In this document: positions 10,657 to 21,580 of the stretch, in pieces
Layout: each line of letters starts with the position of its first letter
Numbering within the stretch: position 1 is the stretch's first letter
Source of the DNA: Pyrrhosoma nymphula
Taxonomy: Eukaryota; Arthropoda; Insecta; Odonata; Coenagrionidae
Assembly (NCBI GenBank): GCA_963573305.1
Contig: OY754331.1
Location: 90,573,434-90,637,433 of the forward strand
DNA length: 64,000 nt
Direction: 5' to 3'
Position numbers and translations under genes: made by a program
The notes under the pieces: generated by a model
What the model was told of the DNA's origin: nothing
The model's database searches: none
What the model saw: the letters and a program-made list of their open reading frames with translations, nothing else

Positions 10657-10899
10657 GCTGCTGCAAGGGTTAGATAGATTGTTTGTAGGGGGGCCTTCGA
10701 TAGGAGCCCGGGCACTTCGACCTTCATGGTCCATTGTGCCAACCCCATGTCTGTCTGCCACATGCAGACAGGGGACATGAGCGCCACGGTGTTGGTATGT
10801 ATGGTCACCCATCCAACCTCCATCCGAGCCCAACTTTGCTTAACTTCGTTGATCTTAAGGGAACCTTGTGGCAATGTGGCTGAGCTGCTGCAAGGGTTA
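10657..10899 (-). mobile_element. 5S rRNA-derived SINE with target duplication
   Basis: A 211-bp insert (10673-10883) is flanked by the 16-bp direct repeat GCTGCTGCAAGGGTTA at 10657-10672 and 10884-10899. On the minus strand its head resembles 5S rRNA: GAAGTTAAGCAAAGTTGGGC (box A and intermediate element) and GGATGGGTGACC (box C), so the internal RNA polymerase III promoter is recognisable. The body is unrelated to 5S, and no long A-tail is seen. This fits the 5S-headed (SINE3-type) class. Confidence 0.7.
10770..10883 (-). rRNA. 5S rRNA-like SINE head (not a functional gene)
   Basis: The minus strand matches 5S rRNA from its first third through box C, with scattered substitutions and small indels, before leaving the 5S sequence near ACCATACATACC. 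It is the promoter-bearing head of the SINE rather than a ribosomal gene. Confidence 0.55.
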
Positions 10900-11577
10900 C
10901 TTTGACGATTTTTTCACGTGAATCTATGGAGGGCACAATCATTCCATGCACCTTGTGATGGCGAGAAATGAGTTAAAAAAATACCAGTAAAAATTCAAGA
11001 AAAATTCTCATCGTTGTTATTGAGAAAATTAATAATTTTAATGTTTAAAAATCATTGTTTTTCATGGCGTCGTTTCTCCATTAATTCTGGACCTTTTCCA
11101 TCCATTTTGTATGCATTACATATGTTAATGTTAGATTTATATTGTTGTTACATATCTCTGCACTATTGTCGTTAATAAGGAAGTTATAACCATTTTAGTG
11201 CTTGCATGCATTCTCCTTCCGTCATTGCCCCTGAAAGATTGGAAGTTATGCAACATTTAGGACAGCTTGGCACAGGTAATATGAGATAAGGAAGTTCATT
11301 TCATGATATGAGAAATGCTTTGATCATGAGGGAAAATTGCGCTCTCTTCTAAAATTTCAAAATGAATATTATAGATTCACTTTTTTATCATTTTTACTTA
11401 TCTTAAATGTGCTAAGCAACGTGTGATTGCTTTAAATTTCAAGACCGGAAGTCAGAAAAGCAAATTAAAAAAATTTCCTGAAACAGTATTTTCGGGAAAA
11501 ACCTTTCCAAACTCCGGGAAGGCCAAAAACTTTTCGGGATCCCGCTCATCCCTACTGTATATGTATTTTCATATAGG
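10900..11577. other. Intronic, largely unrecognised sequence
   Basis: AT-rich PIP4K intron. The end of this stretch (about 11500-11554) holds GGGATCCCGCTCATCCCTA, which reads as TAGGGATGAGCGGGATCCC on the minus strand and looks like a solo hAT terminal repeat. No gene was seen. Confidence 0.4.
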
Positions 11578-12074
11578 TAGGGATAGGAAAATTTCGCGAT
11601 CGCGAATTTTGCGAATTTAGGCAAAAATGTCCTAGGAGTGGTAGTTAGTTACAACATACTGACTGGTGAAATGACTTTTGAACTTGCGAAATGTCACGAA
11701 TTGTGCCAAAAAACGCGAATTTTCATTTTTGATGAGAAAATGGTTGAAGGACATTTCAAACGCAAGAAAAACATTAAAATTGCAAGCAAATGTTCTCAAT
11801 TCGATTTAAACATCTCGCGTGCAAATATTCCTGAGGTATGCAGAAGTTTGCAGTTCATCGTAGCATAACCAGTGTTACGATAACAATCGCGGGAGGATGA
11901 CATCGGGTGCTTTTGATTTACCGCGCTAACCGGCAATACACAGCTCATCATGCGCGGTGCTTTCTATTTACAATTAGTGGAATAACCATCTATCGGCATC
12001 TATGATCGGTGGCTCTCCACTCCGAGGTGAGTCAAACAAAGGAAAAGCAATATGCGCATTTATTCTAAGTAATC

Positions 12075-12268
12075 TGCTACAGCAGGGTTTCCCAAACTTT
12101 TCCTGCGATAGAACACTTCGTAAATCTGGAAATTATAACGGAACACCTTGTGGACTTCACATATATTAAACCATTGCGTTTAGGTAGCAGCATATAAAGC
12201 CATTATAGGTTACTCTGAACACCCATTAGCCTTCCGCGGAACATAGTTTGGGAATCCCTGTGCTACAG
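12075..12268. mobile_element. 178-bp hAT MITE with perfect 8-bp target duplication
   Basis: The element 12083-12260 starts CAGGGTTTCCCAAACTTTT and ends AGTTTGGGAATCCCTG (near-perfect inverted ends). It is flanked by TGCTACAG at 12075-12082 and 12261-12268. An 8-bp duplication and CAGGG ends are typical of hAT. It has no coding capacity. Confidence 0.88.
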
Positions 12269-12274
12269 ATTTGA

Positions 12275-12545
12275 AGACAAGACGGACTGCGCATGTGTGA
12301 ATAGCCGCTTTGAGTTGTTTCATTTCAATGGGATTGTTCACAAAGAGATTTTTAATGCCAATTATAGTTTGAAAACTAAAGAGACACATATTTTTCCGAT
12401 TTTTTTATTCTGTTCTGATTTGTTCATTAGACTCTACTACGGAATTGAAGACGAGACGGACTGTGCATGCGTGAATAGCCGCTTTGAGTTGTTTCATTTC
12501 AATGGGCTTGTTCGCCAAGAGTTTTTTAAATGCCAATTCTGACAG
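12275..12545. repeat. Tandem duplication with 174-bp period
   Basis: The segment with GACGGACTG, GAATAGCCGCTTTGAGTTG and TTTCATTTCAATGGG occurs at 12281 and again at 12455, with about 10% differences. Its function is unknown. From 12546 to about 13190 nothing else was recognised. Confidence 0.7.
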
Positions 12546-13189
12546 AGTTTGAAAAATAAAGAGAGACGTATTTTTCCGTTTTTTGATCCGTCGCCTGCTT
12601 TTCGAATTATCGGCGGCGAAAAATCGGGATTCTTAACCCTTTCACGTAAAAGAACCAGCATGAAAAGTTTTGAAGTCACTCGCTGCTCCGTCCAATCACG
12701 CTGGGCGCTATGCAGCATTCCCCTTCCCTCACTTTTCAGTGAGCGAATTAGAAACTGAACAGGATCTCTGATGTTTTCACGAACTTTTTGAGTGGGTGGC
12801 AAGTTTCACGAATTTTTGTTTTTGATTTAAGAGTGAGTGGCTGAATATAGAAGAATTTTGTCTCCACCAAAAATCTATTTTCCAATCCATCTACCGAATT
12901 CGTGAATTAAATTGCAATTTCGCATCATAGTGAACGACCTTATTGCAATGGGGTTGTTCCATTGCAATGGTTGCGTAGCTAGCTTTAAAGCACCAATCAA
13001 GGCCAACATAATTTTATCATCAATATAATTTTCGATATATTTATTTATTACGTGGCACCAAGATTGATTTTATTGTTTCAATCTCTAGTTTTTGGCCATT
13101 TCCGTCAAATGACTGTTTGTTTTCCAGTACAACTGTTAAGTATCCTAGTTTTATTCCTGGTTTCTGTGTATTCAAGTGATTTTGATGAG

Positions 13190-13430
13190 TTATGGAGATG
13201 CCGAATGTAAAATTAAGCGCAAGAGACCAGGCTTTCCAGTATCAAAAAGATGGATTTTAATGTATCGATAAAAGTATGGTCATGTACATATTCTACAACT
13301 GCCAGGTTGCTTTGGAAAGACTCAATTGGAAAAATTTAAAATCTTCGAAGCACGTAACTGCAGCAAACTTTCACAAGGATGGAAATTCTCTAAAGTTACA
13401 TGTCAATACACGAAATGTATTATATTTTAT
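13190..13430 (+). pseudogene. Degenerate hAT-type zinc-finger N-terminus
   Basis: Across frame changes the plus strand reads MEMPNVKLSARDQAFQYQKD, then CQVALERLNWKNLKSSKHV and AANFHKDGNS. This resembles the Cys2-His2 (BED-like) head of hAT transposases. The reading is heavily broken and no catalytic core follows. Confidence 0.4.
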
Positions 13431-13589
13431 TTTTAAATTTAGTGCCACTTTTCCAGGTTCTGCCACCGAGGTGATTGTCTTCAGTCATAACATGACTAGA
13501 AGGGGAAGTGTTGCATAATAACCCAGATCATATTGGGTTAAACTATAGTTTTCGTGACCCTTTTCTAGACTTTGAAATAATCGGTATTT

Positions 13590-13591
<2 letters not shown>

Positions 13592-13645
<54 letters not shown>
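13592..13645. repeat. (TA)n microsatellite
   Basis: About 54 bases of alternating TA immediately left of the tRNA-like array. Similar runs lie at 15505-15525, 16537-16561 and 22921-22946. Confidence 0.95.
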
Positions 13646-13646
<1 letters not shown>

Positions 13647-13647
13647 C

Positions 13648-13945
13648 CATTCATTCATTCACTCAAACCGCTCACAGGCGTAAATAATAAATATTTCGTT
13701 CAAACAGGTGGTGAAAGAAAGAGTATAGGAAACACATAAAATGTGATGACACAATGGTGATGTGAAGATGGAATGATGGCCGATTCCAAGTGAAAAAAAT
13801 TCGTCTAGACCGGGAATTGAACCACGGACCTTCCGATTTCGCGCCGGCTGCTCTGACCACTAAGCTATCTAGACTACTAAAGAAACACTGGAATCGGCGG
13901 GGGGTTTATATGAATCAAACACCCCCAAGATTAGTCCGTAAAAGT
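13648..13945 (-). repeat. Inverted partial unit of the tRNA-like array
   Basis: This is the reverse complement of about 300 bp of the 469-bp unit found to its right, including one full tRNA-like copy. The orientation switches at about 13945, within the tRNA-like segment of the next unit, giving a head-to-head junction. Confidence 0.85.
13803..13874 (-). tRNA. tRNA-like sequence, copy 1 (minus strand)
   Basis: The 72-nt sequence has a 7-bp acceptor stem (GTCTAGA with TCTAGAC), a box A (TAGCTTAGTGG) and a box B (GGTTCAATTCC), followed by a T-run terminator. The T-stem has two mismatches and the anticodon loop lacks U33. It is probably a tRNA-derived promoter or pseudogene rather than a working tRNA. 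Confidence 0.45.
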
Positions 13946-14386
13946 TCCGCGAAATCGGAAGGTCCGTGGTTCAATTCCCGGTCTAGACGAATTTTTTTCA
14001 CTTGGAATCGGCCATCATTCCATCTTCACATCACCATTGTGTCATCACATTTTATGTGTTTCCTATACTCTTTCTTTCACCACCTGTTTGAACGAAATAT
14101 TTATTATTTACGCCTGTGAGCGGTTTGAGTGAATGAATGAATGGTTGTATGGCCGGAATGGCTCATTTCTACTTCTTGGGCTCTGCGTGCCCCGAAACGC
14201 CTGTTCTGTATCTTTACCACTGTCTGTGTGCCTGATTCAAACTTTGCTTTCCTCTTCTGTGTACGTAATTTCTTCTCTGCCGGTGAGTGAAAATGTCCAG
14301 CGCCATCTCTCGGCGACTTTTACGGACTAATCTTGGGGGTGTTTGATTCATATAAACCCCCCGCCGATTCCAGTGTTTCTTTAGTA

Positions 14387-14458
14387 GTCTAGATAGCTTA
14401 GTGGTCAGAGCAGCCGGCGCGAAATCGGAAGGTCCGTGGTTCAATTCCCGGTCTAGAC
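14387..14458 (+). tRNA. tRNA-like sequence, copy 2
   Basis: The sequence matches copy 1, with the same boxes A and B and T-run. A 5'-truncated copy ending at 13988 lies one unit upstream. Confidence 0.45.
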
Positions 14459-14855
14459 GAATTTTTTTCACTTGGAATCGGCCATCATTCCATCTTCACA
14501 TCACCATTGTGTCATCACATTTTATGTGTTTCCTATACTCTTTCTTTCACCACCTGTTGAACGAAATATTTATTATTTACGCCTGTGAGCGGTTTGAGTG
14601 AATGAATGAATGGTTGTATGGCCGGAATGGCTCATTTCTACTTCTTGGGCTCTGCGTGCCCCGAAACGCCTGTTCTGTATCTTTACCACTGTCTGTGTGC
14701 CTGATTCAAACTTTGCTTTCCTCTTCTGTGTACGTAATTTCTTCTCTGCCGGTGAGTGAAAATGTCCAGCGCCATCTCTCGGCGACTTTTACGGACTAAT
14801 CTTGGGGGTGTTTGATTCATATAAACCCCCCGCCGATTCCAGTGTTTCTTTAGTA

Positions 14856-14927
14856 GTCTAGATAGCTTAGTGGTCAGAGCAGCCGGCGCGAAATCGGAAG
14901 GTCCGTGGTTCAATTCCCGGTCTAGAC
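14856..14927 (+). tRNA. tRNA-like sequence, copy 3
   Basis: It lies exactly 469 bp after copy 2 and matches it. Confidence 0.45.
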
Positions 14928-15324
14928 GAATTTTTTTCACTTGGAATCGGCCATCATTCCATCTTCACATCACCATTGTGTCATCACATTTTATGTGTTT
15001 CCTATACTCTTTCTTTCACCACCTGTTGAACGAAATATTTATTATTTACGCCTGTGAGCGGTTTGAGTGAATGAATGAATGGTTGTATGGCCGGAATGGC
15101 TCATTTCTACTTCTTGGGCTCTGCGTGCCCCGAAACGCCTGTTCTGTATCTTTACCACTGTCTGTGTGCCTGATTCAAACTTTGCTTTCCTCTTCTGTGT
15201 ACGTAATTTCTTCTCTGCCGGTGAGTGAAAATGTCCAGCGCCATCTCTCGGCGACTTTTACGGACTAATCTTGGGGGTGTTTGATTCATATAAACCCCCC
15301 GCCGATTCCAGTGTTTCTTTAGTA

Positions 15325-15396
15325 GTCTAGATAGCTTAGTGGTCAGAGCAGCCGGCGCGAAATCGGAAGGTCCGTGGTTCAATTCCCGGTCTAGAC
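15325..15396 (+). tRNA. tRNA-like sequence, copy 4
   Basis: It lies exactly 469 bp after copy 3 and matches it. It belongs to the truncated last unit. Confidence 0.45.
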
Positions 15397-15527
15397 GAAT
15401 TTTTTTCACTTGGAATCGGCCATCATTCCATCTTCACATCACCATTGTGTCATCACATTTTATGTGTTTCCTATACTCTTTCTTTCACCACCTGTTTGAA
15501 CGAAATATATATATATATATATATGGA

Positions 15528-16540
15528 AGTTTTCGCCAATTGGCCACAAATATATAAATTCAAACTTACAGGAGGTAGGAGAAAGAGGAAAAGATAAAGA
15601 ATTCGTTCTTACGGGAACGTTTCGAACCAGTTGGTCCTTCGTCAGCTCTAGAAGTGAGCAGTTAGTACTGCCCTGGGGAAGGGGAAGGTAGGGGAGGAAA
15701 TGAAGGAGGGGAGGGGAACTAGGAGGGGAGGGGAACTAAGAGGGAACAATGTTGCACCTGGCTGTTTTCGGATGGGAGAAGTTTCAAGCAGGGAGAATTA
15801 TAACAATGTTGCAATACTGAGGGCACTAAATATTGAGGGTCAGTGACTAAGGGGGGGAGAAATGGAGTGTGGGGAGGGGAACTGGAAGGGGTATTTAATG
15901 TGACAATGTTGTGTCAGCTAATCAAAGGAAAATTTTGAATTAGGGAGGAGTTCTTGAAGAGTGAGAAATGCAACAGTGTTGCAAGGCAGAGGAAAATTAT
16001 AATTGTGACAATAGGGGGCAGAGGTATTCATGGGATTAATGCAATACATTGATTCCGGGTGGGGAAAAAGCTTTACAAAACCAGATCACGGACATCTCAG
16101 TATTTCTCAGCTGTGTGTTCGAAGTGTTGGTGGGAAGGGTATTGAGGACGGAAAGAGAAAAGCATGAGTCGAATTGGAGTCCATGTTTTGAGGCATGCCT
16201 AGGGACAGGGAAGTGGGGAGGGGAAGCTCGATGGCCGTTCATACGGATAGATAGGGGCGTGGATGTTTCACCGATGTAGAAGGCGGGGCACTTATTACAC
16301 TGCAAAAGGTAAACTACATTGGAGGATATGCAGCTGCCATGGGAGGAAATGGGAAACGGGATTGGGGTATTGGGACTTTGGAACACTGAAATATTTCGAA
16401 TTAAAGGGCAAGTTTTGCACCTGGGTCTATGGCAGGGAAATGAACCGGGATCTTTGGGAGGAATCAAAGTGGGAGTGGGTTTGGAGAGACGTAGAATACA
16501 TTTTAGGTTTGCTGGTCTTTTGAAAGTGATAGTGGTATAT
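15528..16540 (-). mobile_element. 5'-truncated Penelope-like element
   Basis: The minus-strand frame ending at 16036 carries a Cys/Pro-rich linker (PCHRPRCKTCPLI) and a GIY-YIG domain: VVYLLQCNKCPAFYIGETST, LSIRMNGHR, then FCKAFSPPGINVLH. Downstream on that strand lies a purine/pyrimidine-biased 3' region (about 15660-16030) and a hammerhead-like motif at about 15605-15650. The reverse transcriptase is missing. The element is bounded by (TA)n runs. Confidence 0.75.
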
Positions 16541-18166
16541 ATATATATATATATATATATACAGTAGAATCCTGATTTAAGGTTTTTCAGGGGGGACAAA
16601 ATTTAAAACACTAAATGCGGACAAACACTAAATGAGGACTTGTCATTTTTTTTGAGGTTTTAGGGTCTGTAATGATTAGAACAGCTTTCCACGAAAAGAA
16701 AATATAATTTCAAGTCACTAAAAGGGGTCACATAAAACAATAAAAAATTTTCATAAGTTTTATATGCTCTTCCCAAAGAAGGTTGGATTCAGTGACAAAA
16801 TGAAAATAAATGAAAAATGAACCAAAAATGAAAATGCCTTAACAAAAAATACAATGCATTAGCCTTCTGACTACTCAGGAATTCAATATCAATTTTAAAA
16901 CTTTTAGGAGAGACTAATTATATTTCTGAACAGCTACTTTTTAAGTTCCTCAAACGGGGACTTTTTTGAGTGCTTACGACGCTTAGATAAAACACCCAAT
17001 GCTGTGGATTCTCTTAAAATTGCTTCCCTTTTCATTATGATGTTGTTCAATGTTGTTACTGGCATGAACAGCTTCTTCGCCTAGTCAATTCTCTTTAAGT
17101 GAGGATTTTTATCCACCTCCTCAATAATTTTTCTCTGCTCTCTATAAACCAATAGCACCCAGGAGACTGGTACTAGTCGATCAGTAGTCTTGTTGAAGAG
17201 TTTTTTCTTGTAACACTGCTGACTCGACTGCTGTGGAACATATGATTTTCAAAGAAGTCGCCAACTCTCTTTTCTGAGCCACTTCTCACTGGCCTCAAAT
17301 GTGGCTATACAATACATTGTATTTTTTAAATCTGTTACGCAACTAACTAAAACCTTACTACCGACCATCCAACCCTAACTCGTACACGCTGTCATTTGAA
17401 CCTTCAGGTAAAACACATTGTAATTCAACCCTCCCGCCTTTTTTTGTGTGGCCGTAACTTAATAATGGCATGAAGCTGACGTCGGCATTTTTGGGGTTAA
17501 ATTTTACTGTCGTCACTGTGGCACCTAATAGACGTTGGCAATTTTCCTAAGAAAAATGGATTTAAGGAAAATTCCCACTGGGAATGTTAGTGTGGATGGT
17601 TATCAACGTTAAAAATTCCATTTTTGCGCATTTCTCAGTGGTCTCGATGCATTTTTACTACCCATTTTATTCTGTAAAAGCGAGGTGTAGGCGGCTATGA
17701 ACTCGAAAAATCATCATTAAAGACGAACGAAAGATACAGACATTTCATTTCGCAAAATATTGATACTTTCCAATTATGAGAATATTAACCCCTTCCCTGA
17801 CGCGGGCGAGATATCTCGTCCAAAATGGTCTAGCAAATTCTGACGTGAACGAGATATCTCGTCCGACCCTACTTTTTCTCTTCTTTAGCTGTTTTGGACG
17901 AGATATTTCGCCCCCTTCGTAGTAATTCGTTGCTTTGCCGCTAGATGTCATATATGGACGCATATCTCTGTATTTTCGCATTTTTAACGGCTTTTCACTT
18001 GTATTATGGTATAAAAAGAAACTTCACGCACCAAAATTACCCTCCGTGTACCAAAATTTACGCGCTTTTTTTGATCCAAAATAAATGATAGGAAACGTTT
18101 TATGGTCATGAAAATTAAATAAAACCGATGACATCAGGCCTGAACTCGTGGAAATTATGGATATCT

Positions 18167-18330
18167 ATGATGAGAAAACCACCTTTGTTATTTCGACAAA
18201 CTTTCTTACGCTGGCACGACGCGCGTTTCACAACACTGTGGCATACTCATGTATGCCACAGTGTGGTGAAACGCGCGTCATGATAGCGTAAGAAAGTTTG
18301 TGGAAATAACAAAGGTGGTTTTCTCATCAT
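18167..18330. repeat. 164-bp palindrome inside the piggyBac
   Basis: The arms ATGATGAGAAAACCACC...GGCATAC and their reverse complement meet near GGCATACTCATGTATGCC, with only a few mismatches. The sequence could fold into a long hairpin. It may be a small fold-back element or part of the piggyBac itself. Confidence 0.8.
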
Positions 18331-19889
18331 GAAAATTCAATTTTATCTTGCACTCTTTCTACTACTAGGCTTATTGTAAGTTTAGCTACTTGATATCCCG
18401 AAGTACTAAGTGGGAATCTTACTTATGCTATTGATAACGTAATTTATATGATGATTGAGGGAATGTTTTTTAGATTTATATTATTTTTATGCACGATTAC
18501 TTATTATTCCCTATCTACTTATGAGAATTATATTCTATCAGTTCTCACAAAACTCATCTATTTTATTTATTTATCCTACCTGAATACTAGTGGAATTACG
18601 CTCCCTGGAAGCGAAATTTTTCTATGGGGTCACAAGTTCTTTTCTACATTATCGCTAAATTGCATTCGATCTAGAAGACTCAAGGAATAATTGTTACTCA
18701 GTAAATCTTTATCTGTTATAATATGACCAACAATGCGTTCCCGATTATTTTTATGTTTACTTTGCAATACATATTTACCTATTAGTTGTGTATAATTTAC
18801 TTATTTACGCTGTAGTTTTTGTATCCGTGTATGCTTCAATACAGTGAACTGTCGGTGTTTTGGGAAGTTTTGGAATTTTGTCTTGATCTGAGAGACGGTC
18901 ATTGGCAGGAACAGTGACTTTCGCTCGCACGAAAGGAATATCGATTCCACCCGATGCTTCTTCCTCATCCCCTCCTTTCCTCAACCCTCAGTCCTTACAC
19001 ATCCTTCTATCTGTTTTCTATTGTCGTCCTTTCATGAACATTAGACCTGCAGGCAGGCACAAATCCGAAAGTCTCTCGCCCGGCTGCGTGCGAAGGAAAG
19101 AGAGAGAAAAAGACCCTTCCCTCCCTCCCTTCTCAGCGGGAGAAGGGGTGAGAATGTGAAGGGTGGGAGGCTCTGGCGCCAATCGCTCGGAGGGAGGGAG
19201 GACCGACCCCTGCCGGACGTTCGCCGCTCAGGCTGCATTCATGTACCCTTTCTGATGCTCCTTGTCTTTGGTTCACCGACGGGTCTCTACCACCCATCCT
19301 TTGGTATTTCCCAAAATTCCCTCCCCTACCCTGACGTCTGGCGTGTGTCACCGTACTGGGTGGTCACCCAGCAAGACACGGTTGGGCACGGAAGGGCATT
19401 GATGACACTCGGGCGAGAAAGAGCACGCGCAAGGGCAATAAACAGGCGGTGGGAAGTCTTTCGGATTTTCCGACCGTCTGCACGTCTCTCATTGAACATC
19501 CTTTGCAATTTTCTGCTAATCTTCTGTTACTCAGTCTATTTTTCCTCTTTCCCCCGGGTTATTCACCTCTCAGACCCCTCATACTCTTTTCCCCCATCCT
19601 ATTCTCTTCACTTGTGAAAATGGATTTTTATGACGCTACCTCTAGGAAAACGGATTACAGTATGGAAAAGGGACGAAGGTTTTTCTTTCATTTACTGATA
19701 CTTCGCTTTCGGCGAATATGTTTTTGGTTCTCCTGCCATCGGCCTCTTTCTAGCTGTCGCAAAATTTTAGGACACGTTAGTTATTCATCGTACGTTGTAG
19801 TGTGCACATCTCGAAGTTTCCCTTGAACTGGTGATATCATTTCGTTGCTTCAGAAGTTTTTTTTTCTTTGGTGTACGAATATTACCGTT

Positions 19890-21580
19890 ATGGAGAGTGG
19901 ATCGGAAAGTGATTCAACCGTTGATGTTTCTGATGAGGAATTGGAGGATGTTGAACACTCTGGCTCTGAGTCAAGCATCTCTGAGCATACGAACATTGAT
20001 TCGGATGTTAGTGAGGATGAAGATGTGATACAACGCGACGACAGGGAAATGAGGTGGCATGCGGTGGATACGTCAGGTCCTCCCAATCCTGCTCCTCAGA
20101 GATTCAACTTTGAAGGTAATTCAACGATGAATTTCGAAGTTGACCCAGATGGTGACGTGAATAATTTCTTTGAATTATTCTTTGATGATGAAGTAATAGA
20201 ACTGATAGTATCAGAGACGAATCGCTATGCTGATCAGTGCTTACGGGAAAAACCATCAACCTCAAGAGATCAGTGGCGGAATGTGAGTGCTCCAGAAATG
20301 CGAGTGTTTTTGCCGCTGATAATGCTGCAAAGCATTGTGCGGAAACCAGAGCAGGAGCACTTTTGGTCTACCAGAAAAATTCTGAATACCCCTTTTTTTG
20401 GTGAGACAATGGCCTACTGGCGATTTGCAAAAATTCACCAATTTTTGCATTTTACTAACAACGAGGATTATAGAGCGGATATCCACCCAAATCCAAAGTT
20501 GAATAAAATTTGGCCTATTTATAAAATCCTCAATGAAAAATTCAGCTTTTTGTATACACCAGAAAGGGACCTAACAGTTGACGAAAGCCTTCTCCTCTAC
20601 AAAGGGCGATTGGGTTGGCGTCAATACATTCCGATGAAGAGAGCCCGATTTGGCATAAAAACGTTTGTACTGTGTGAATCAAGAAGTGGCTATGTGTGGT
20701 CAACTGTGATATATACAGGGAAGGGCACATTGTTGGATCAGGAGTTTGGAGGAATGCCTATGTCATCACAAGTAGTGATGACGCTTATGAAGCCGCTGTT
20801 CGGCAAGGGGTACTGCGTAACGACGGACAATTTTTATACCTCGCCACAACTGGCTGAGGCTCTAATTGGACAGTCGTGTGATATTTATGGTACAGTGCGG
20901 GCCACGAGAAAAGGAATGCCGGAGGAACTAAAAAACAAAAAAATGAAGGGGAAGTGTTTGCATACGAAAAGGGCAAAATAATGGCTCTCCGGTGGAAAGA
21001 CAAGAAAGAAGTGACGGTTCTTTCCACAGTGCACAACGCTGAAATGGGAGTTATTCAAAAAAGAGGGGTGGCAGTGCTCAAGCCAAAAGTGGTGATTGAC
21101 GACAACCATACCATGGGGGGTGTGGATAGGGTGGACCTGCATTTAGCTGACTACCCGATACCAAGAAAGAGGGGTAAAAAATATTATAAAAAAATATTTT
21201 TCCATTTATTGGAAATTTCTTTGTGGAATTCTTTTGTATTCCATGTGAAATCAGGTGGAACAAAATCCCACCTCGCATATAGGCTGGACCTGATAGAAAA
21301 CATTATGGAGATCTATTTCCCCAGTGTTCCCTCCCCAAGGGCAGGTAGGCCATCCGCAATAGCACATCCCCGACGGCTCACAGAGAGGCATTTCCCGGAA
21401 GCAATACCGGAATCAGAGAAAAAAAAATTTCCAACAAGAAAGTGTGCTGTGTGTACCCGAAAAAGGGATGCACGTGGAAAAATTGTTAGGAGGGAGAGCC
21501 GGTACTTTTGCCCCGATTGCAATGTGGGACTATGTGTAGTGCCATGTTTTCGTTTGTACCATACTAAAGTGAACTTTTAA
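19890..21580 (+). pseudogene. piggyBac transposase, one frameshift
   Basis: This enzyme cuts and joins DNA at TTAA. The likely start is the Met at 19890, giving an acidic Ser/Asp/Glu-rich N-terminus. The catalytic Asp triad is visible as TVDESLL, VTTDNFYTS and HTMGGVDRVD, and a C-terminal Cys-rich zinc domain follows (CAVCTRKRD, FCPDCNVGLC, then CFRLYH). The reading switches frame at about 20945-20975, inside an A-rich tract, where a 1-base indel separates the second and third Asp. No other lesion was seen. It could be a recent mutation or a sequence error. Confidence 0.9.

Larger units (their letters stand above)
13946..15512 (+). repeat. Tandem array of 469-bp tRNA-like units
   Basis: Units begin at the tRNA-like sequence at 14387, 14856 and 15325, preceded by a 5'-truncated unit from 13946. 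The last unit breaks off in (AT)n near 15505. Units are almost identical; the middle copies read CTGTTGAACG where the first and last read CTGTTTGAACG. Each unit has a T7 run just after the tRNA-like segment and a body with no known homology. The short frames within it recur because the DNA recurs and are not considered genes. Confidence 0.9.

Noticed and set aside
13803..15396. Functional tRNA genes
   Set aside because: The T-stem has mismatches and U33 is missing, so these are tRNA-like at best.
13946..15512. CRISPR-like array
   Set aside because: Repeats are 469 bp with no short repeat-spacer alternation, and the genome is animal.
13672..15557. Repeated short protein frames on both strands
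   Set aside because: The same frames recur because the 469-bp unit recurs. They overlap the tRNA-like sequence and match no protein family.
19156..19826. Long frames upstream of the piggyBac transposase
   Set aside because: They lie inside the transposon, lack family resemblance, and overlap on both strands in a GC-rich leader.
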